DNA of 64,000 nt from Sphingomonas dokdonensis (GTDB lineage: Bacteria; Pseudomonadota; Alphaproteobacteria; Sphingomonadales; Sphingomonadaceae), in assembly GCF_002197685.1 (NCBI RefSeq), contig NZ_NBBI01000002.1, positions 310,001 through 374,000 of the forward strand, written 5' to 3'. Positions 42,982 to 53,323 of this stretch are shown in pieces (position 1 is the stretch's first letter; each line of letters starts with the position of its first letter). Both the position numbers and the translations under genes were made by a program. The notes under the pieces were generated by a model. It was not told the DNA's origin and ran no database searches. It saw only the letters and a list, made by a program, of their open reading frames with translations.

Positions 42982-43803
42982 ATGGATATCCGCGGCTACG
43001 ATGGGGCGCGCACTGACCGCGGCGGTGACCCGACCGAAGGGGGCATCGGCGAGGCGACAAAGGTGATCGGCAGCGACGAGCGGCGCATGCACGTTCGCGC
43101 CTATAATCATTGGGTGTCGTTGCTGAAGGGCCGGTCCTATCCGGCGATCGAGGATCTCGAATCGGCCGGGCCGACCGATTTCGCGGCGCATGGCGTGATG
43201 CTGGATTTCACCAGCGGCATGGACGATCCGGCGATCATCGCGATCGGTGCGGCGCTGAGCGAAGAATGCGGCGTGGACGAGGAGATCACGCGCATCTCGC
43301 AGGTGCCGGCGCGATCGCTGCTGTCGCGGCTGACCGATCATTACCTGCAGATCATCGCCAGCCGCGCGCCGATCGGTTTTGAGGCCGAGTTCGTCGGCAC
43401 GCGCGGGCACAACACGTTGTATCGCGGCATCCTGATGCCGTTTTCGTCCAACGGCGACGTGATCGACCATGTCTATGGAGTCATCAACTGGAAGGAGATC
43501 GTCGGCGCGGCCGAGCAGGCGCAGCTCGATGCCGAGCTTGCCGCCGCCGTGCGCAGCCAGCCGCGGGTGGAAGCGGCACCGTCCGTCTGGGCCGACGGCC
43601 CCAGCGCATCGCGCGGTGACGATGCGGGGGTGGGCAGCAAGCGCCACACGCCCATCGCCACCCTCGCGCTCGACATTCCGGCAAGCGCCGATCAGCTCGT
43701 CGTGCTGGTGGCGCAGGCGCGGGGCGACGGCATGTTCGACATCATCGGCGCGCTGCCCGACGATCACGATCTCGCCACGCGGGCGGCGGCGGCGCTTTCC
43801 TGA
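42982..43803 (+). CDS. PAS-domain protein, probable regulator
   Basis: About 273 residues. The central region (WVSLLKGRSYPAIEDLES, GVMLDFTSGMDDPAIIAIG, SRLTDHYLQIIASRAPIGFE, VYGVINWKEIV) has the layout of the alphaproteobacterial PAS family in which a single PAS-like domain lacks an enzymatic output. The C-terminal third is acidic and variable. I use ATG 42982, preceded by GGGGA; the frame extends 17 codons further back. It lies 60 bp before the NAD-GDH gene on the same strand, so it may affect its expression. First gene of the core region right of the island. Confidence 0.65.
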   Translation: MDIRGYDGARTDRGGDPTEGGIGEATKVIGSDERRMHVRAYNHWVSLLKGRSYPAIEDLESAGPTDFAAHGVMLDFTSGMDDPAIIAIGAALSEECGVDEEITRISQVPARSLLSRLTDHYLQIIASRAPIGFEAEFVGTRGHNTLYRGILMPFSSNGDVIDHVYGVINWKEIVGAAEQAQLDAELAAAVRSQPRVEAAPSVWADGPSASRGDDAGVGSKRHTPIATLALDIPASADQLVVLVAQARGDGMFDIIGALPDDHDLATRAAAALS

Positions 43804-43863
43804 GGGTAGTTGCATCCGAAACAAGGGTTGAGCGGCGCGCCGCGCGGGCGCATAGGCGCGCCC

Positions 43864-46800
43864 ATGTCGAAAACCTCGATGAAGGCGCTGACGCAAGCGC
43901 TCGCTGACCGGCTGACTCAAGGGGCTCTGCCGGGCGAAATGCAGCTTTTCGGACCGGAGGAGCAGGTGGAAGCCGCCGCATTCCTCGCGGCGACCGCGCA
44001 GACGCGTGCACCCGGCACGGTAGCGATCGCGCTGGAGCCCCTGCCGGGCGACGGGCCGCAGCGGCGCATGCGCCTGGCGATCGTCAACGACGACATGCCG
44101 TTTCTGGTCGATTCGATTGCCGGAGCGATCGCCGCCCACGGCATCGCCATCGACCGCATCATCCACCCCGTCGTGCCGGTGCGGCGCGACTCCGAGGGTG
44201 CGCTGGAAGGCGTGGGCGAGGCTGGATCGCCCGAATCGATGATCTATATCGAGACGGAGCGCGCCGATGCGCGCGACCGGCGCGAGCTGATCGACGATCT
44301 CACCAGCGATCTTGCCAATGTGCGTGTGGCCGTGGCCGATTGGCGGCGCATGCAGGCGACGCTGGCCGCCGACGCCGGCGCGATCGAGGATACCGGTGAC
44401 GATCACGAGGGCGCGGCGCTGATGCGCTGGTTCCTCGACCGGCATTTCACCCTGCTCGGCCATGAGCGCTGGATGGCGGACGGCACGATCGACGGCGAGC
44501 CGCTGGGCATCGTGCGCAACACGCAGGAGCCGCCGCTGCTGGCGGACAAGTCGCGGCGGCTGGCACTCGATTATTTCGCGAGCGGCAAGGCCGCGCCGCT
44601 GCTGCTGAAATCCAGCCTGATCTCGCCCGTGCATCGCCGCGTGCCGCTGGACCTCGTGGTGGTGCCGATCCGTCGCGGGGCGACGATCGCAGGCCTGTCG
44701 ATTCACGCCGGCCTGTGGACCTCGGCCGCGCTGAAGGCACCGCCGCGCAGCGTGCCGGTGCTGCGCCAGCGGCTCGCGGATCTCGAGACCAAGCTGAACT
44801 TCGACCCTGCCGGCCACACCGGCAAGGCGCTGACGCATGCCATGGCGACGCTGCCGCACGATCTGGTGACGGCGGTGGCAGCGGATGCGGTGGAGGATCT
44901 GGCGCTCACCGCGATGAGCCTGGCCGATCGGCCGCGGCCGAAACTGGCGCTGGTCCGCTCGGCACTCGGCCGGCACCTGTTCGCCTTTGTCTGGCTGCCG
45001 CGTGACGACGTATCGACCACGCGCCGCGTGGCGATCGGCGACATGCTGGCGGAGGCGGCGAACGGCAGCATCCTCAACTGGTCGATCGCACTGGAAGACG
45101 GCCGCGTCGCGCTGATCCGCTACACCATCGATCTGCGCCAGGCGGGCGTGATGCCCGAGGTGGAGCCGCTCGACGAGCGGCTGGAAAAGATGGTGCGCGG
45201 CTGGGAGCGCGAGGTCGAATCCGCGCTCGCCGATCGGATCGCGCCGGCGCGCGCCGCGCGGCTGGCGATCCGCTGGGCGGGCGCGTTCCCGCTGAACTAC
45301 CGCAACATTTCCACCGCCGAGGAAGCAGCCGAGGATGTGTTGCGCGTTTCCGAACTCGCCGATCCGGGCGACCGCGCGGTGCACATCTACCAGCCCGCGC
45401 CCGGGGCCGACCACCGGCTGAAGATCTACAAGTCGCATGGCGCGCTGGCGCTCTCCGAAGCGGTGCCGGTGCTGGAAAACTTCGGCTATCGCGTGATCGG
45501 CGAATTGCCGACCCGCCTGCGCGAGGACAGCGACAGCTTCATCCACGACTTCATGGTCGAGCCGCAGGGCGATGTGGCGAACATCGATCGCACCGTTCTG
45601 GAGGGCGCGATCGGGGCGGTGCTGCGCGGCGCGGCGGAGAACGATTCGTTCAATCGCCTGATGCTGGTGGCGGGACTGACGCCATCGGCGGTGCTGCTGT
45701 ATCGCGCGTGGTTCCGCTATCTGCGGCAGGCGGGCATGGCTTATGGCCTGAACACGGTGGCCGACACGCTGGGCCGGGCCCCGATGCTGGCCAAGGCGCT
45801 GATCGACCGCTTCACGCTGGCGCATGATCCGCATGCGACGGGCGATGTCGATGCGATCGATGCCGAGATCGCAGCAGGGCTGGATGCCGTGACCGCGATC
45901 GATGACGATCGCATCCTGCGCGCGTTCAAGGCGGTAATCGCGGCGACGCTGCGTACCAATGCATTTGCGCCGGCCGCGGCCGAAGCGCTGGCGTTCAAGC
46001 TCGACAGCAGCCGCATCCCCGGTCTCCCCGCGCCGCTGCCGTGGCGCGAAGTATGGGTCTATTCCCCGCGCGTCGAGGGCATCCACCTGCGCGCCGGGCC
46101 GGTCGCGCGCGGCGGGCTGCGCTGGTCCGACCGGCGCGACGATTTCCGCACGGAGATCCTGGGCCTGATGAAGGCGCAGCGCGTGAAGAATGCGGTGATC
46201 GTGCCGACCGGCGCGAAGGGCGGTTTCTACCCCAAGCAGTTGCCCAGCCCTGCGGTCGACCGGGACGCCTGGCTGGCCGAAGGCACCGAGAGCTATCGCA
46301 TCTTCATCCGCACGCTTTTGTCGATCACCGACAATATCGTTGCGGGCAAGGTGGTGCATCCCGAGGCGGTGCGCATCCACGACGGCGAGGATCCCTATTT
46401 CGTGGTGGCGGCCGACAAGGGTACCGCGACCTTCAGCGACGTCGCCAACGCGATCGCGCTGGAGCGCGGCTTCTGGCTGGGCGATGCCTTCGCCAGCGGC
46501 GGCAGCCACGGCTATGACCACAAGGCGATGGGCATCACCGCCAAGGGCGCGTGGGTCTCGGTGCAACGCCACTTCGCCGAGCGCGGGGTGGATGTGCAGA
46601 ACGACGTGATCCGCGTCGTTGGTTGCGGCGATATGTCGGGCGACGTGTTCGGCAACGGCATGCTGCTGTCGCAGACGCTGAAGATCGTCGCGGCATTCGA
46701 CCACCGGCACATCTTCCTCGACCCTAACCCCGATCCATCGAAGAGCTGGACCGAGCGGGCGCGGCTGTTCAGCCTGCCGCGATCAAGCTGGGAAGATTAC

Positions 46801-48486
46801 GATAAGGGGCTGATTTCGGCTGGCGGCGGCGTGTTCGCGCGCAGTGCCAAGTCGATCCGCTTGACGCCGGAGATCAAGGCAGCGCTCGGCATCGTAGCCG
46901 ACGAACTGGAACCCTCCGCGCTTATCTCCGCCATCCTGAAGGCGCCGGTCGACCTTATCTGGTTCGGCGGCATCGGCACCTATGTGAAGGCGGCGTCGGA
47001 AAACAATGCGGCGGTGGGCGATCCCGCAAACGACCGCTTGCGCGTCAACGCCGAGGATCTGCGCGCAACCGCGATCGGCGAGGGCGCCAACCTTGGCGTC
47101 ACTCAGGCCGCGCGCATCGCGTTTTCGGCCAGGGGCGGCCGGATCAACACCGACTTCATCGACAATTCTGCCGGCGTCGATTGCTCCGACAATGAAGTGA
47201 ACATCAAGATCGCGCTCAACCGCGAGATGGCCGAAGGGCGGCTGACGTTCGACCATCGCAATGCGCTGCTCGGCGCGATGACCGACGAGGTTGCGCACCT
47301 GGTGCTGGAGGACAACCGGCTGCAAACGCTGGCCTTGTCGATCGCCGAACGCGGCGGGGTGCGCGCGGTGCCGAGCTTTGTGCGCGCGATCGAGATCTTC
47401 GAGGCAGCCGGGCGGCTGGATCGCCAGGTGGAAGGGCTTGCCACCAACGAGGACCTGCTGCGGCGCACCGCCGAGGGACAGGGGCTGACGCGGCCGGAAC
47501 TCGCCGTGCTGCTGTCCACCGCCAAGCTCGCCTTGCAGGATGCGATCGAAGCGGCAGGGTTGGGCGCCGATCCGCTGCTCCAGCCCGATCTGCGCGCGGC
47601 GTTCCCGACGCAGATGCAGGAGGAGTTCGGCACCGCAATCGATCAGCACCAGCTGCGCGGCGAGATCGTAGCGACCAAGCTGGCGAACCGGATCGTCAAC
47701 CGGATCGGCCTGCTCAACCCGTTCGAGCTGGCCGAGGAAGAAGGCGCCGCAGTAGGCGATGTCGCCGCCATGTTCGTCGTGGTCGAGCAGTTGTTCGACC
47801 TTGGCAATCTGTGGCGCGACATCGAGACGGCGGCCATGTCGGAGGGCGGGCGGCTTGCCCTGTTCGACGGCGTGGCGCGTGCGGTGCGCGGCCAGGTGGC
47901 GGATCTGCTGCGCGTGGTGACGCCCGGCACGCTGCCGAGCGCGGTGCTGGCGCGGCTCGGCAACGGGGTGGCGGCCTTGCAGGGGCAGGCGAGCGAGCTG
48001 TTGTTGCAGGAAGCCCGCGCGGCCAGTGCGCGCATGGCGGAATCGCTTGCTGCGGCCGGGGCGCCCGAGTCGCTGGCGGTGCGCGTGGTGCGGCTGCACG
48101 AGATGGACGGCGCGGTCGGGCTGGTCGATCTCAGCGCGAAGTCGAAGACCGACGAGACCGAGCTGACGCGGGCTTATACGCGGCTTGGCGAGGCGTTGGG
48201 GCTGGACTGGGCGCAGGCGGCGGCGGCGCGGTTGGAGCCGTCGGACCCGTGGGAGCGGCTGCTGGTCGCGGGCCTGGTGCGGGACTTCGAGCAGATGCGG
48301 CTCGACTTCCTGGCGCGCGAAAAACCGCGTGATTCCAGTGCCTCGATCGATGCCTGGATGGCGGAGAACGAGGCGGCGGTGGCGCGTTTCGCGGCGGTGA
48401 TCAGCCGGGCGCGGCAGGCGACGATGCCGTCGGCGGCGATGCTGGCGCAGGTGGCGAGCCAGGCGCGGATGCTGCTGGGGCGGTGA
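43864..48486 (+). CDS. gdhB: NAD-specific glutamate dehydrogenase, large (180-kDa) type
   Basis: About 1540 residues, the length of the L_180 class found in Proteobacteria. It converts glutamate to 2-oxoglutarate and ammonia with NAD. The N-terminal half holds the ACT-like regulatory segments (NDDMPFLVDSIAGAIAAHGI), the middle has YRNISTAEEAAEDVLRV, and the catalytic core contains GGLRWSDRRDDFRTEILGLM, then VIVPTGAKGGFYPKQ with the catalytic Lys, and VVGCGDMSGDVFGNGMLLS in the NAD region. The C-terminal helical domain ends at a strong hairpin terminator (48494). I use ATG 43864. It is cytoplasmic and links amino-acid catabolism to the TCA cycle. Long antisense open frames opposite it are shadows. 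Confidence 0.95.
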   Translation: MSKTSMKALTQALADRLTQGALPGEMQLFGPEEQVEAAAFLAATAQTRAPGTVAIALEPLPGDGPQRRMRLAIVNDDMPFLVDSIAGAIAAHGIAIDRIIHPVVPVRRDSEGALEGVGEAGSPESMIYIETERADARDRRELIDDLTSDLANVRVAVADWRRMQATLAADAGAIEDTGDDHEGAALMRWFLDRHFTLLGHERWMADGTIDGEPLGIVRNTQEPPLLADKSRRLALDYFASGKAAPLLLKSSLISPVHRRVPLDLVVVPIRRGATIAGLSIHAGLWTSAALKAPPRSVPVLRQRLADLETKLNFDPAGHTGKALTHAMATLPHDLVTAVAADAVEDLALTAMSLADRPRPKLALVRSALGRHLFAFVWLPRDDVSTTRRVAIGDMLAEAANGSILNWSIALEDGRVALIRYTIDLRQAGVMPEVEPLDERLEKMVRGWEREVESALADRIAPARAARLAIRWAGAFPLNYRNISTAEEAAEDVLRVSELADPGDRAVHIYQPAPGADHRLKIYKSHGALALSEAVPVLENFGYRVIGELPTRLREDSDSFIHDFMVEPQGDVANIDRTVLEGAIGAVLRGAAENDSFNRLMLVAGLTPSAVLLYRAWFRYLRQAGMAYGLNTVADTLGRAPMLAKALIDRFTLAHDPHATGDVDAIDAEIAAGLDAVTAIDDDRILRAFKAVIAATLRTNAFAPAAAEALAFKLDSSRIPGLPAPLPWREVWVYSPRVEGIHLRAGPVARGGLRWSDRRDDFRTEILGLMKAQRVKNAVIVPTGAKGGFYPKQLPSPAVDRDAWLAEGTESYRIFIRTLLSITDNIVAGKVVHPEAVRIHDGEDPYFVVAADKGTATFSDVANAIALERGFWLGDAFASGGSHGYDHKAMGITAKGAWVSVQRHFAERGVDVQNDVIRVVGCGDMSGDVFGNGMLLSQTLKIVAAFDHRHIFLDPNPDPSKSWTERARLFSLPRSSWEDYDKGLISAGGGVFARSAKSIRLTPEIKAALGIVADELEPSALISAILKAPVDLIWFGGIGTYVKAASENNAAVGDPANDRLRVNAEDLRATAIGEGANLGVTQAARIAFSARGGRINTDFIDNSAGVDCSDNEVNIKIALNREMAEGRLTFDHRNALLGAMTDEVAHLVLEDNRLQTLALSIAERGGVRAVPSFVRAIEIFEAAGRLDRQVEGLATNEDLLRRTAEGQGLTRPELAVLLSTAKLALQDAIEAAGLGADPLLQPDLRAAFPTQMQEEFGTAIDQHQLRGEIVATKLANRIVNRIGLLNPFELAEEEGAAVGDVAAMFVVVEQLFDLGNLWRDIETAAMSEGGRLALFDGVARAVRGQVADLLRVVTPGTLPSAVLARLGNGVAALQGQASELLLQEARAASARMAESLAAAGAPESLAVRVVRLHEMDGAVGLVDLSAKSKTDETELTRAYTRLGEALGLDWAQAAAARLEPSDPWERLLVAGLVRDFEQMRLDFLAREKPRDSSASIDAWMAENEAAVARFAAVISRARQATMPSAAMLAQVASQARMLLGR

Positions 48487-48493
48487 CCGGATC

Positions 48494-48519
48494 GGCCCCT
48501 CTCGGAGGCGAGAGGGGCC
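48494..48519 (+). terminator. Hairpin terminator after NAD-GDH
   Basis: GGCCCCTCTC - GGAGGC - GAGAGGGGCC, a perfect 10-bp stem (11 with the flanking C-G), eight bases after the stop, followed by GTTTCGG. The short T-tract makes it a modest intrinsic terminator. Confidence 0.6.
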
Positions 48520-48623
48520 GGTTTCGGTGGCCGGTCTGAAGAGTGTCGCGGCCTGTTACCGGCGACAATCGGCCTGTTTGCGGAGATGATTGGCCGCAAC
48601 CGACACATGGCCGGCCAGAAGCG

Positions 48624-48654
48624 AAAACGGGTGCCGGACCGCGCCCGGCACCCG
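48624..48654 (-). terminator. Intrinsic terminator of the leu/quinone-oxidoreductase operon
   Basis: Read on the minus strand, CGGGTGCCGG - loop - CCGGCACCCG is followed directly by TTTTCGC, a canonical rho-independent terminator, a few bases after the oxidoreductase stop at 48660. It ends the leftward operon that begins with leuC and meets the rightward NAD-GDH transcript. Confidence 0.75.
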
Positions 48655-48659
48655 CGTGA

Positions 48660-49661
48660 TCAGTCGGCGACGCGGACGACCAGTTTGCCGATCGCGGCGC
48701 GGCTTTCCATCTTGGCGATCGCCTCGCCGCCGCGGTCGAAGGGGAATACCTCGGTCACGCGCGGCGCGATCTTGCCCTCGCCCCACAGGTCGAACAGCTG
48801 CTTGATGCTGGCGCGGTTCTTTTCCGGTTCGCGCGCGGCATAGGCGCCCCAGAAGACGCCGCGGATGTCGCAGCTTTTCAGCAGGGTGAGGTTCAGCGCG
48901 ATCTTGGGGATGCCGGCGGGGAAGCCGATCACCAGATAGCGGCCCTCCCAGGCGATCGAGCGGAGCGCCGGCTCGGCATAATCGCCGCCAACCGCGTCAT
49001 AGACGAGGTCGAAGCCGTTCTTGCCGGCCTTTTCCTTGAAGGCATCGGCCAGTGCCTTGCTCTCATCCTTGGAGAAAGGCGCGCGGCCGTAGATGATGAC
49101 GTCGTCGGCGCCGGCGTCGCGCACCGCCTGCGCCTTTTCCTCGCTCGACACCGCGCCGACGACACGCGCGCCGAACGCCTTGCCGAGTTCGACGGCGGCA
49201 AGGCCGACGCCGCCGGCGGCGCCGAGCACCAGCAGGCTGTCACCCGCCTTGATCCCGCCGCGATCGACCAGCGCGTGGATCGTCGTGCCGTAGGTCAGCA
49301 GCATCGCGGCGCCTTCCTCGAACGAGCGTTCGTCGGGAATGGCGTAGATGTTGTTGGCGCGCACCGCGATCTTCTCGACCAAGGCGCCGTTGCCGGTGTT
49401 GCCCATGACTCGGTCGCCCGGCTTCCACTCGGTCACGCCCTCGCCGACGCTTTCGACCACGCCCGACATCTCGCCGCCCGGCGCGAAAGGCCGGGGCGGC
49501 TTGAACTGATATTTATCCTGGATGATCAGCACGTCGGGATAGTTGATCGCGCAAGCCTTGACGGCGACGATCACTTCCCCTGCCTTGGCGACCGGATCGG
49601 GAAGCTCCCCGATCTCCAGCGTTTCAGGTCCGCCCGGCGCCCTCGACAACAGTCCTCGCAT
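48660..49661 (-). CDS. NADPH:quinone oxidoreductase (zeta-crystallin type, MDR family)
   Basis: 333 residues of the medium-chain dehydrogenase fold without structural zinc ligands. N-terminal [52 protein letters not shown], the dinucleotide loop [17 protein letters not shown] and [20 protein letters not shown]. It reduces quinones or enones with NAD(P)H. Its ATG lies 38 bp inside the 3' end of leuD, and the homologous N-terminus supports that start, so the two are coupled. Last gene of the leu operon. A role in leucine synthesis is not expected; it probably travels with the operon by convenience. Confidence 0.88.
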   Translation of the reverse strand: MRGLLSRAPGGPETLEIGELPDPVAKAGEVIVAVKACAINYPDVLIIQDKYQFKPPRPFAPGGEMSGVVESVGEGVTEWKPGDRVMGNTGNGALVEKIAVRANNIYAIPDERSFEEGAAMLLTYGTTIHALVDRGGIKAGDSLLVLGAAGGVGLAAVELGKAFGARVVGAVSSEEKAQAVRDAGADDVIIYGRAPFSKDESKALADAFKEKAGKNGFDLVYDAVGGDYAEPALRSIAWEGRYLVIGFPAGIPKIALNLTLLKSCDIRGVFWGAYAAREPEKNRASIKQLFDLWGEGKIAPRVTEVFPFDRGGEAIAKMESRAAIGKLVVRVAD

Positions 49662-50250
49662 TGCTCTCTCCCGCGATCCACGGGCGATGCTGATCGAGCA
49701 TCGCCTCGAATTTCGAAATCGCGGTATCCCTTGCCAGTGTCAGGCCGACCTCGTCCAGCCCCTCCATCAGACATTGGCGGCGGAATGCATCGAGCGCAAA
49801 GGTGAAGCGATCCTGGAAGGGCGTGGTGACCGTCATCGTCTCGAGATCGATGGTGATCGGATCGGTCTTCGCAACCTCGATCAGTCGGTCGACCGCCTCC
49901 TGCGGCAGAACAACGGGTACGATCCCGTTCTTAAACGCGTTGCCTGAAAAGATGTCGGAGAAGGAGGGCGCGATCACCGCCTTGATGCCCATGTCGCCTA
50001 GCGCCCAGGCGGCATGTTCGCGGCTGGAGCCGCAGCCGAAATTATCGCCCGCGATCAGGATCGGACTGCCGACGTAAGCGGGATCGTCGAAGATGTTGCC
50101 GGGCTGCGCGCGCACCGTTTCGAACGCGCCGCGGCCGAGGCCGGCGCGGGTGATCGTCTTCAACCAATGCGCGGGAATAATCACATCGGTGTCGATGTTC
50201 TTCGCGCCCCAGGGATAGGCGCGGCCGGACACTTGCTTCACGGGTTCCAT
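49624..50250 (-). CDS. leuD: 3-isopropylmalate dehydratase small subunit
   Basis: 208 residues, normal for LeuD. It forms the isopropylmalate isomerase with LeuC, moving the hydroxyl from C2 to C3 in leucine synthesis. Motifs: [35 protein letters not shown] (substrate loop) and [20 protein letters not shown]. Its ATG overlaps the stop of the upstream metallo-hydrolase gene (TGATG). LeuC is encoded upstream but separated by two unrelated small genes, which is unusual. Confidence 0.95.
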   Translation of the reverse strand: MEPVKQVSGRAYPWGAKNIDTDVIIPAHWLKTITRAGLGRGAFETVRAQPGNIFDDPAYVGSPILIAGDNFGCGSSREHAAWALGDMGIKAVIAPSFSDIFSGNAFKNGIVPVVLPQEAVDRLIEVAKTDPITIDLETMTVTTPFQDRFTFALDAFRRQCLMEGLDEVGLTLARDTAISKFEAMLDQHRPWIAGESNARTVVEGAGRT

Positions 50251-51113
50251 CAGCGGGCGGGCTCCGGAAAAGGGGGGAGTTTGTCGATATCGGCGGGCAC
50301 GTGCTCGATCACCACGGTGGCGCCGAGATTGCGGGCGATCCGCTTGAAGCGATCGAACGATGCGAGCGTTTCGGCGCGATCGGTGTTGAAGACCGGCACG
50401 CCATCGTCGTCATAATTGTCGCGGGTGTGCGCCAGATCGCCGGTCAGCAGGATCGGGCCGCGATCCTTTAGTCGCACGAGCAGGCCATGGTGGCCGGGAG
50501 AGTGGCCGGGCAGGTCGAGCATCACGACGCTGCCGTCGCCGAAGATGTCGCGATCGCCGCTGACGGGATCGACGGTGCCGCCGGCCTGGGTGCTGCCGGT
50601 CTGGGTCCAGGGCGCGAAGAAGGCGCGATCCAGCCCGGGGCGCTTGTCGCCCGCCTGGATCGCTGCCCAGTCGCGCGCGCCGATCAGCAGGCGGGACGTG
50701 GGAAAGCTGGGCAATTGCCCGCTATGATCCCAATGATAATGGCTGACGCCGACGAGCGTGATGTCCTGCGGCTTCAGGCCGAGCTGCGCGAGCGATGCTT
50801 CCACCGGCCGCGCCAGCGTGGCGCCGTCGTTCGTGGCGGGATCGGCCCCGCGGTAGCGCAGCGGCAGGCCGGCATCCCACAACATCCACGTCTTGCCGTG
50901 GCGGATCAGATAGCAGGGGACGGTGAAGGTCGCGCGGCGCCCGTTCAGCGCGAACGTATCCGAATAGGGCGCCAGATCCTGATCGACGAGCTGCCCGCAA
51001 TCGATGCGCCTGAGCTCGACCGGCGCGGTCGCGGGAGGCGGCTTGGCTTGCCCCGACAGCGACAGCACCAGCCCGGCGGCCAGCGCGATCCTGGCCGAGG
51101 CGCGCCCGATCAT
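50250..51113 (-). CDS. Exported metallo-beta-lactamase-fold hydrolase (AHL-lactonase-like)
   Basis: 287 residues with an N-terminal signal peptide ([17 protein letters not shown]). The zinc motif [11 protein letters not shown] (HxHxDH) is present, followed by the distal ligands in [12 protein letters not shown] and LTGDLAHT. The pattern is that of the N-acyl-homoserine lactonase/gluconolactonase group, but the substrate is not set by sequence. Exported, so it acts in the periplasm or outside. It sits between leuC and leuD, coupled at both ends (ATGA with the micropeptide upstream, TGATG with leuD downstream). Its presence inside a leucine operon is odd and may only reflect insertion. Confidence 0.85.
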   Translation of the reverse strand: MIGRASARIALAAGLVLSLSGQAKPPPATAPVELRRIDCGQLVDQDLAPYSDTFALNGRRATFTVPCYLIRHGKTWMLWDAGLPLRYRGADPATNDGATLARPVEASLAQLGLKPQDITLVGVSHYHWDHSGQLPSFPTSRLLIGARDWAAIQAGDKRPGLDRAFFAPWTQTGSTQAGGTVDPVSGDRDIFGDGSVVMLDLPGHSPGHHGLLVRLKDRGPILLTGDLAHTRDNYDDDGVPVFNTDRAETLASFDRFKRIARNLGATVVIEHVPADIDKLPPFPEPAR

Positions 51114-51223
51114 CCCGCGCGGCTTTGCGACGTCGAGCGGAAGGCAGGCTTGGCGATCGCGGCGTAAGCGGCGGCGCCGCTGAGGAGCGAGCCTGCGATC
51201 AGTAGGACGAATACCTTCTTCAT
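51110..51223 (-). CDS. 37-residue exported or membrane micropeptide in the leu operon
   Basis: MKKVFVLLIAGSLLSGAAAY then [17 protein letters not shown]: a signal-peptide-like or single-helix hydrophobic start with a short basic tail. GGGGAAA precedes its ATG, and its stop overlaps the ATG of the MBL hydrolase (ATGA). The good ribosome binding site and coupling argue that it is translated, possibly as a leader that sets up translation of the hydrolase. No family known. Confidence 0.6.
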   Translation of the reverse strand: MKKVFVLLIAGSLLSGAAAYAAIAKPAFRSTSQSRAG

Positions 51224-51367
51224 GACGCGTTTCCCCTTGTTACTCTTCCCTGTCCGGCAAGGTCTTCGCCCGGCCGGCGCCGCGCATATAACGGGCCGCA
51301 CCGCCCATCACCACCATTTCCCCAGCTGCGCCCCAGGCTTTGAAGGAGCGCAGAAGGGATGTGCGCC

Positions 51368-52798
51368 TCAGCCCATCAACTCACGGACATCCGCCAGGTG
51401 CCCCGTCACCGCCGCCGCCGCGGCCATGGCGGGGGAGACGAGGTGGGTGCGCGCGCCCGGCCCCTGCCGACCAACGAAATTGCGGTTGGAGGTGGAGGCG
51501 CAGCGTTCGCCGGGCGGCACCTTGTCCGGGTTCATCGCGAGGCACATCGAACAGCCCGGCTCGCGCCATTCGAAGCCGGCGGTGGTGAAGATGCGATCGA
51601 GCCCCTCGGCCTCCGCCTGCCGCTTCACCAGTCCCGAGCCGGGGACGACCATGGCGCGCACGCCATCGGCGACGCGGCGGCCCTCCGCCACGGCGGCGGC
51701 GGCGCGCAGATCCTCGATCCGGCTGTTGGTGCACGAACCGATGAAGACATGCTGGACGGGCACGTCCTGCAGCCGGGTGCCGGGGGTCAGCCCCATATAG
51801 TCGAGCGACTTTTGCGCCGCCTCGCGCTTCGAGGCGTCGGCGAAGCTGTCGGGCGCGGGGACGGTGCCGGTGATCGAGACGACATCCTCGGGGCTGGTGC
51901 CCCAGGTGAGCGCGGGCGCGATCTCGGCGGCGTCGATCACGACGGTGCGATCGTAGCTGGCACCGGGATCGGTGGCGAGGCTGCGCCACCACGCGACCGC
52001 CTTGTCCCAGTCGGCGCCCTTGGGCGCCATCGGGCGACCCTTGATATAGGCGAAGGTGGTGTCGTCGGGCGCGATCATGCCGGCGCGTGCGCCCGCCTCG
52101 ATCGACATGTTGGCGACGGTGAGCCGGCCTTCGAGCGACATCTCGCGGATGACGTTGCCGGTATATTCGATGACATAGCCGGTGCCGCCGGCCGCGCCGA
52201 TGCGGCCGATGATCGCGAGGATCACGTCCTTTGGGCTGACGCCGAAGCCGAGCGTGCCCTCGACGCGGACCTCCATCGTCTTGGACGGGCTGAGCAGCAG
52301 CGTTTGCGTGGCGAGGACGTGCTCGACCTCGCTGGTGCCGATGCCGAACGCCAATGCCCCGAGCGCGCCGTGCGCCGAGGTGTGGCTGTCGCCGCAGACG
52401 ACGGTGGTGCCCGGGAGGGTGAAGCCCTGTTCGGGGCCGACGACATGGACGATGCCCTGCTCGGCGGCGAGCGCATCGATATAGGGCACGCCGAACGCCG
52501 CGACATTCTGGCGCAGCGCGGTGAGCTGCGTTGCGCTTTCGGGGTCGGCGATCGGCAGTTCGCGGCCGTCGGCATCGACGCGCGGGGTGGTCGGCAGGTT
52601 GTGATCGGGGACGGCGAGCGTCAGGTCCGGCCGGCGCACTTGGCGACCGGCGGCACGAAGCCCCTCGAACGCCTGCGGGCTGGTAACCTCATGCACGAGG
52701 TGGCGATCGATATAGATCAGGCAGGTGCCGTCATCGCGCCGTTCGACGACGTGAGCGGCCCAGACCTTCTCGTACAGGGTGAGCGGACGACTGGCCAT
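51368..52798 (-). CDS. leuC: 3-isopropylmalate dehydratase large subunit
   Basis: 476 residues, the usual LeuC length. It carries the 4Fe-4S cluster of isopropylmalate isomerase: cluster motifs [16 protein letters not shown] and [19 protein letters not shown] supply the Cys ligands. Early motifs [19 protein letters not shown] and [20 protein letters not shown] are typical. It works with LeuD, encoded at 49624, in leucine biosynthesis. First gene of the leftward operon leuC > micropeptide > MBL hydrolase > leuD > quinone oxidoreductase, which ends at the terminator at 48624. Confidence 0.96.
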   Translation of the reverse strand: MASRPLTLYEKVWAAHVVERRDDGTCLIYIDRHLVHEVTSPQAFEGLRAAGRQVRRPDLTLAVPDHNLPTTPRVDADGRELPIADPESATQLTALRQNVAAFGVPYIDALAAEQGIVHVVGPEQGFTLPGTTVVCGDSHTSAHGALGALAFGIGTSEVEHVLATQTLLLSPSKTMEVRVEGTLGFGVSPKDVILAIIGRIGAAGGTGYVIEYTGNVIREMSLEGRLTVANMSIEAGARAGMIAPDDTTFAYIKGRPMAPKGADWDKAVAWWRSLATDPGASYDRTVVIDAAEIAPALTWGTSPEDVVSITGTVPAPDSFADASKREAAQKSLDYMGLTPGTRLQDVPVQHVFIGSCTNSRIEDLRAAAAVAEGRRVADGVRAMVVPGSGLVKRQAEAEGLDRIFTTAGFEWREPGCSMCLAMNPDKVPPGERCASTSNRNFVGRQGPGARTHLVSPAMAAAAAVTGHLADVRELMG

Positions 52799-52940
52799 AA
52801 CGGGGGCGCCTTAGACGAGGTGGCGCAACAAATGGAAGAGTGGATGCGGGTTGCGGGTACAAAGATTGCGTCGGTGGGGGTGGGTGCGGGCGCGTGTCAG
52901 GCGTTCTCGAGAGCGATCGTCGTGGGACTCGCGGCGGGGT

Positions 52941-53316
52941 GGATGCCGGTACGTTGGCCGGCATGACGGTTGCGGGATAGGGCCGGCTTTCCACTGGCGG
53001 CAGCTTGCGTGGTGGGTTGGATCCCGGCTCGGGGGCCGGGATGACGATCTTGGGAAAGTGGGATGGCTTTGCGGTCAGCGGCGTGCGCGGTGGGCTCTGC
53101 TCTGGCGCGCGAGTTGGGTTGGCCGACCCCTGGCACCCTGGTGCTTACCGGTCATGCCGGGCTGGTCCCGGCATCCACCGTTCCGCACGTTCCACGTCTG
53201 TTGCGCTCGCGGTGCGGTAGATGCCGGCACGGGGGCCGGCATGACGGTGGTGGTGGCTTTCTGCGGTTGGCAGCTTGCGCGGTGGGTTGGATCCCGGCTC
53301 GGGGGCCGGGATGACG
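52941..53316. repeat. Cluster of five REP-like palindromic repeats
   Basis: Five palindromic units lie in the gene-free stretch 52799-53323: at 52941-52969, 53019-53046, 53151-53176, 53221-53247 and 53289-53316. Each has arms of the ATCCCGGC/GCCGGGAT or ATGCCGGC/GCCGGCAT type ending in GATGAC or CATGAC. Two of them sit in a 48-bp direct repeat (52999-53046 and 53269-53316) that differs at one base. A related unit lies at 61298. These resemble the short palindromic intergenic repeats spread through sphingomonad chromosomes. No gene is seen in the stretch. Confidence 0.75.
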
Positions 53317-53323
53317 GGTGGGG

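Noticed and set aside
42802..46710. A 1302-codon open frame on the minus strand opposite NAD-GDH, running over the tRNA
   Set aside because: Pure shadow frame of a very GC-rich gene: rich in His, Arg, Gln and Asp, no domains, no ribosome binding site, and it crosses the tRNA. NAD-GDH on the other strand is unambiguous.
46783..48099. 438-codon antisense frame opposite the end of NAD-GDH
   Set aside because: Same reason; third-position GC of the real gene keeps the opposite frame open.
51359..52966. 535-codon plus-strand frame opposite leuC
   Set aside because: Shadow of leuC; no protein-like features.
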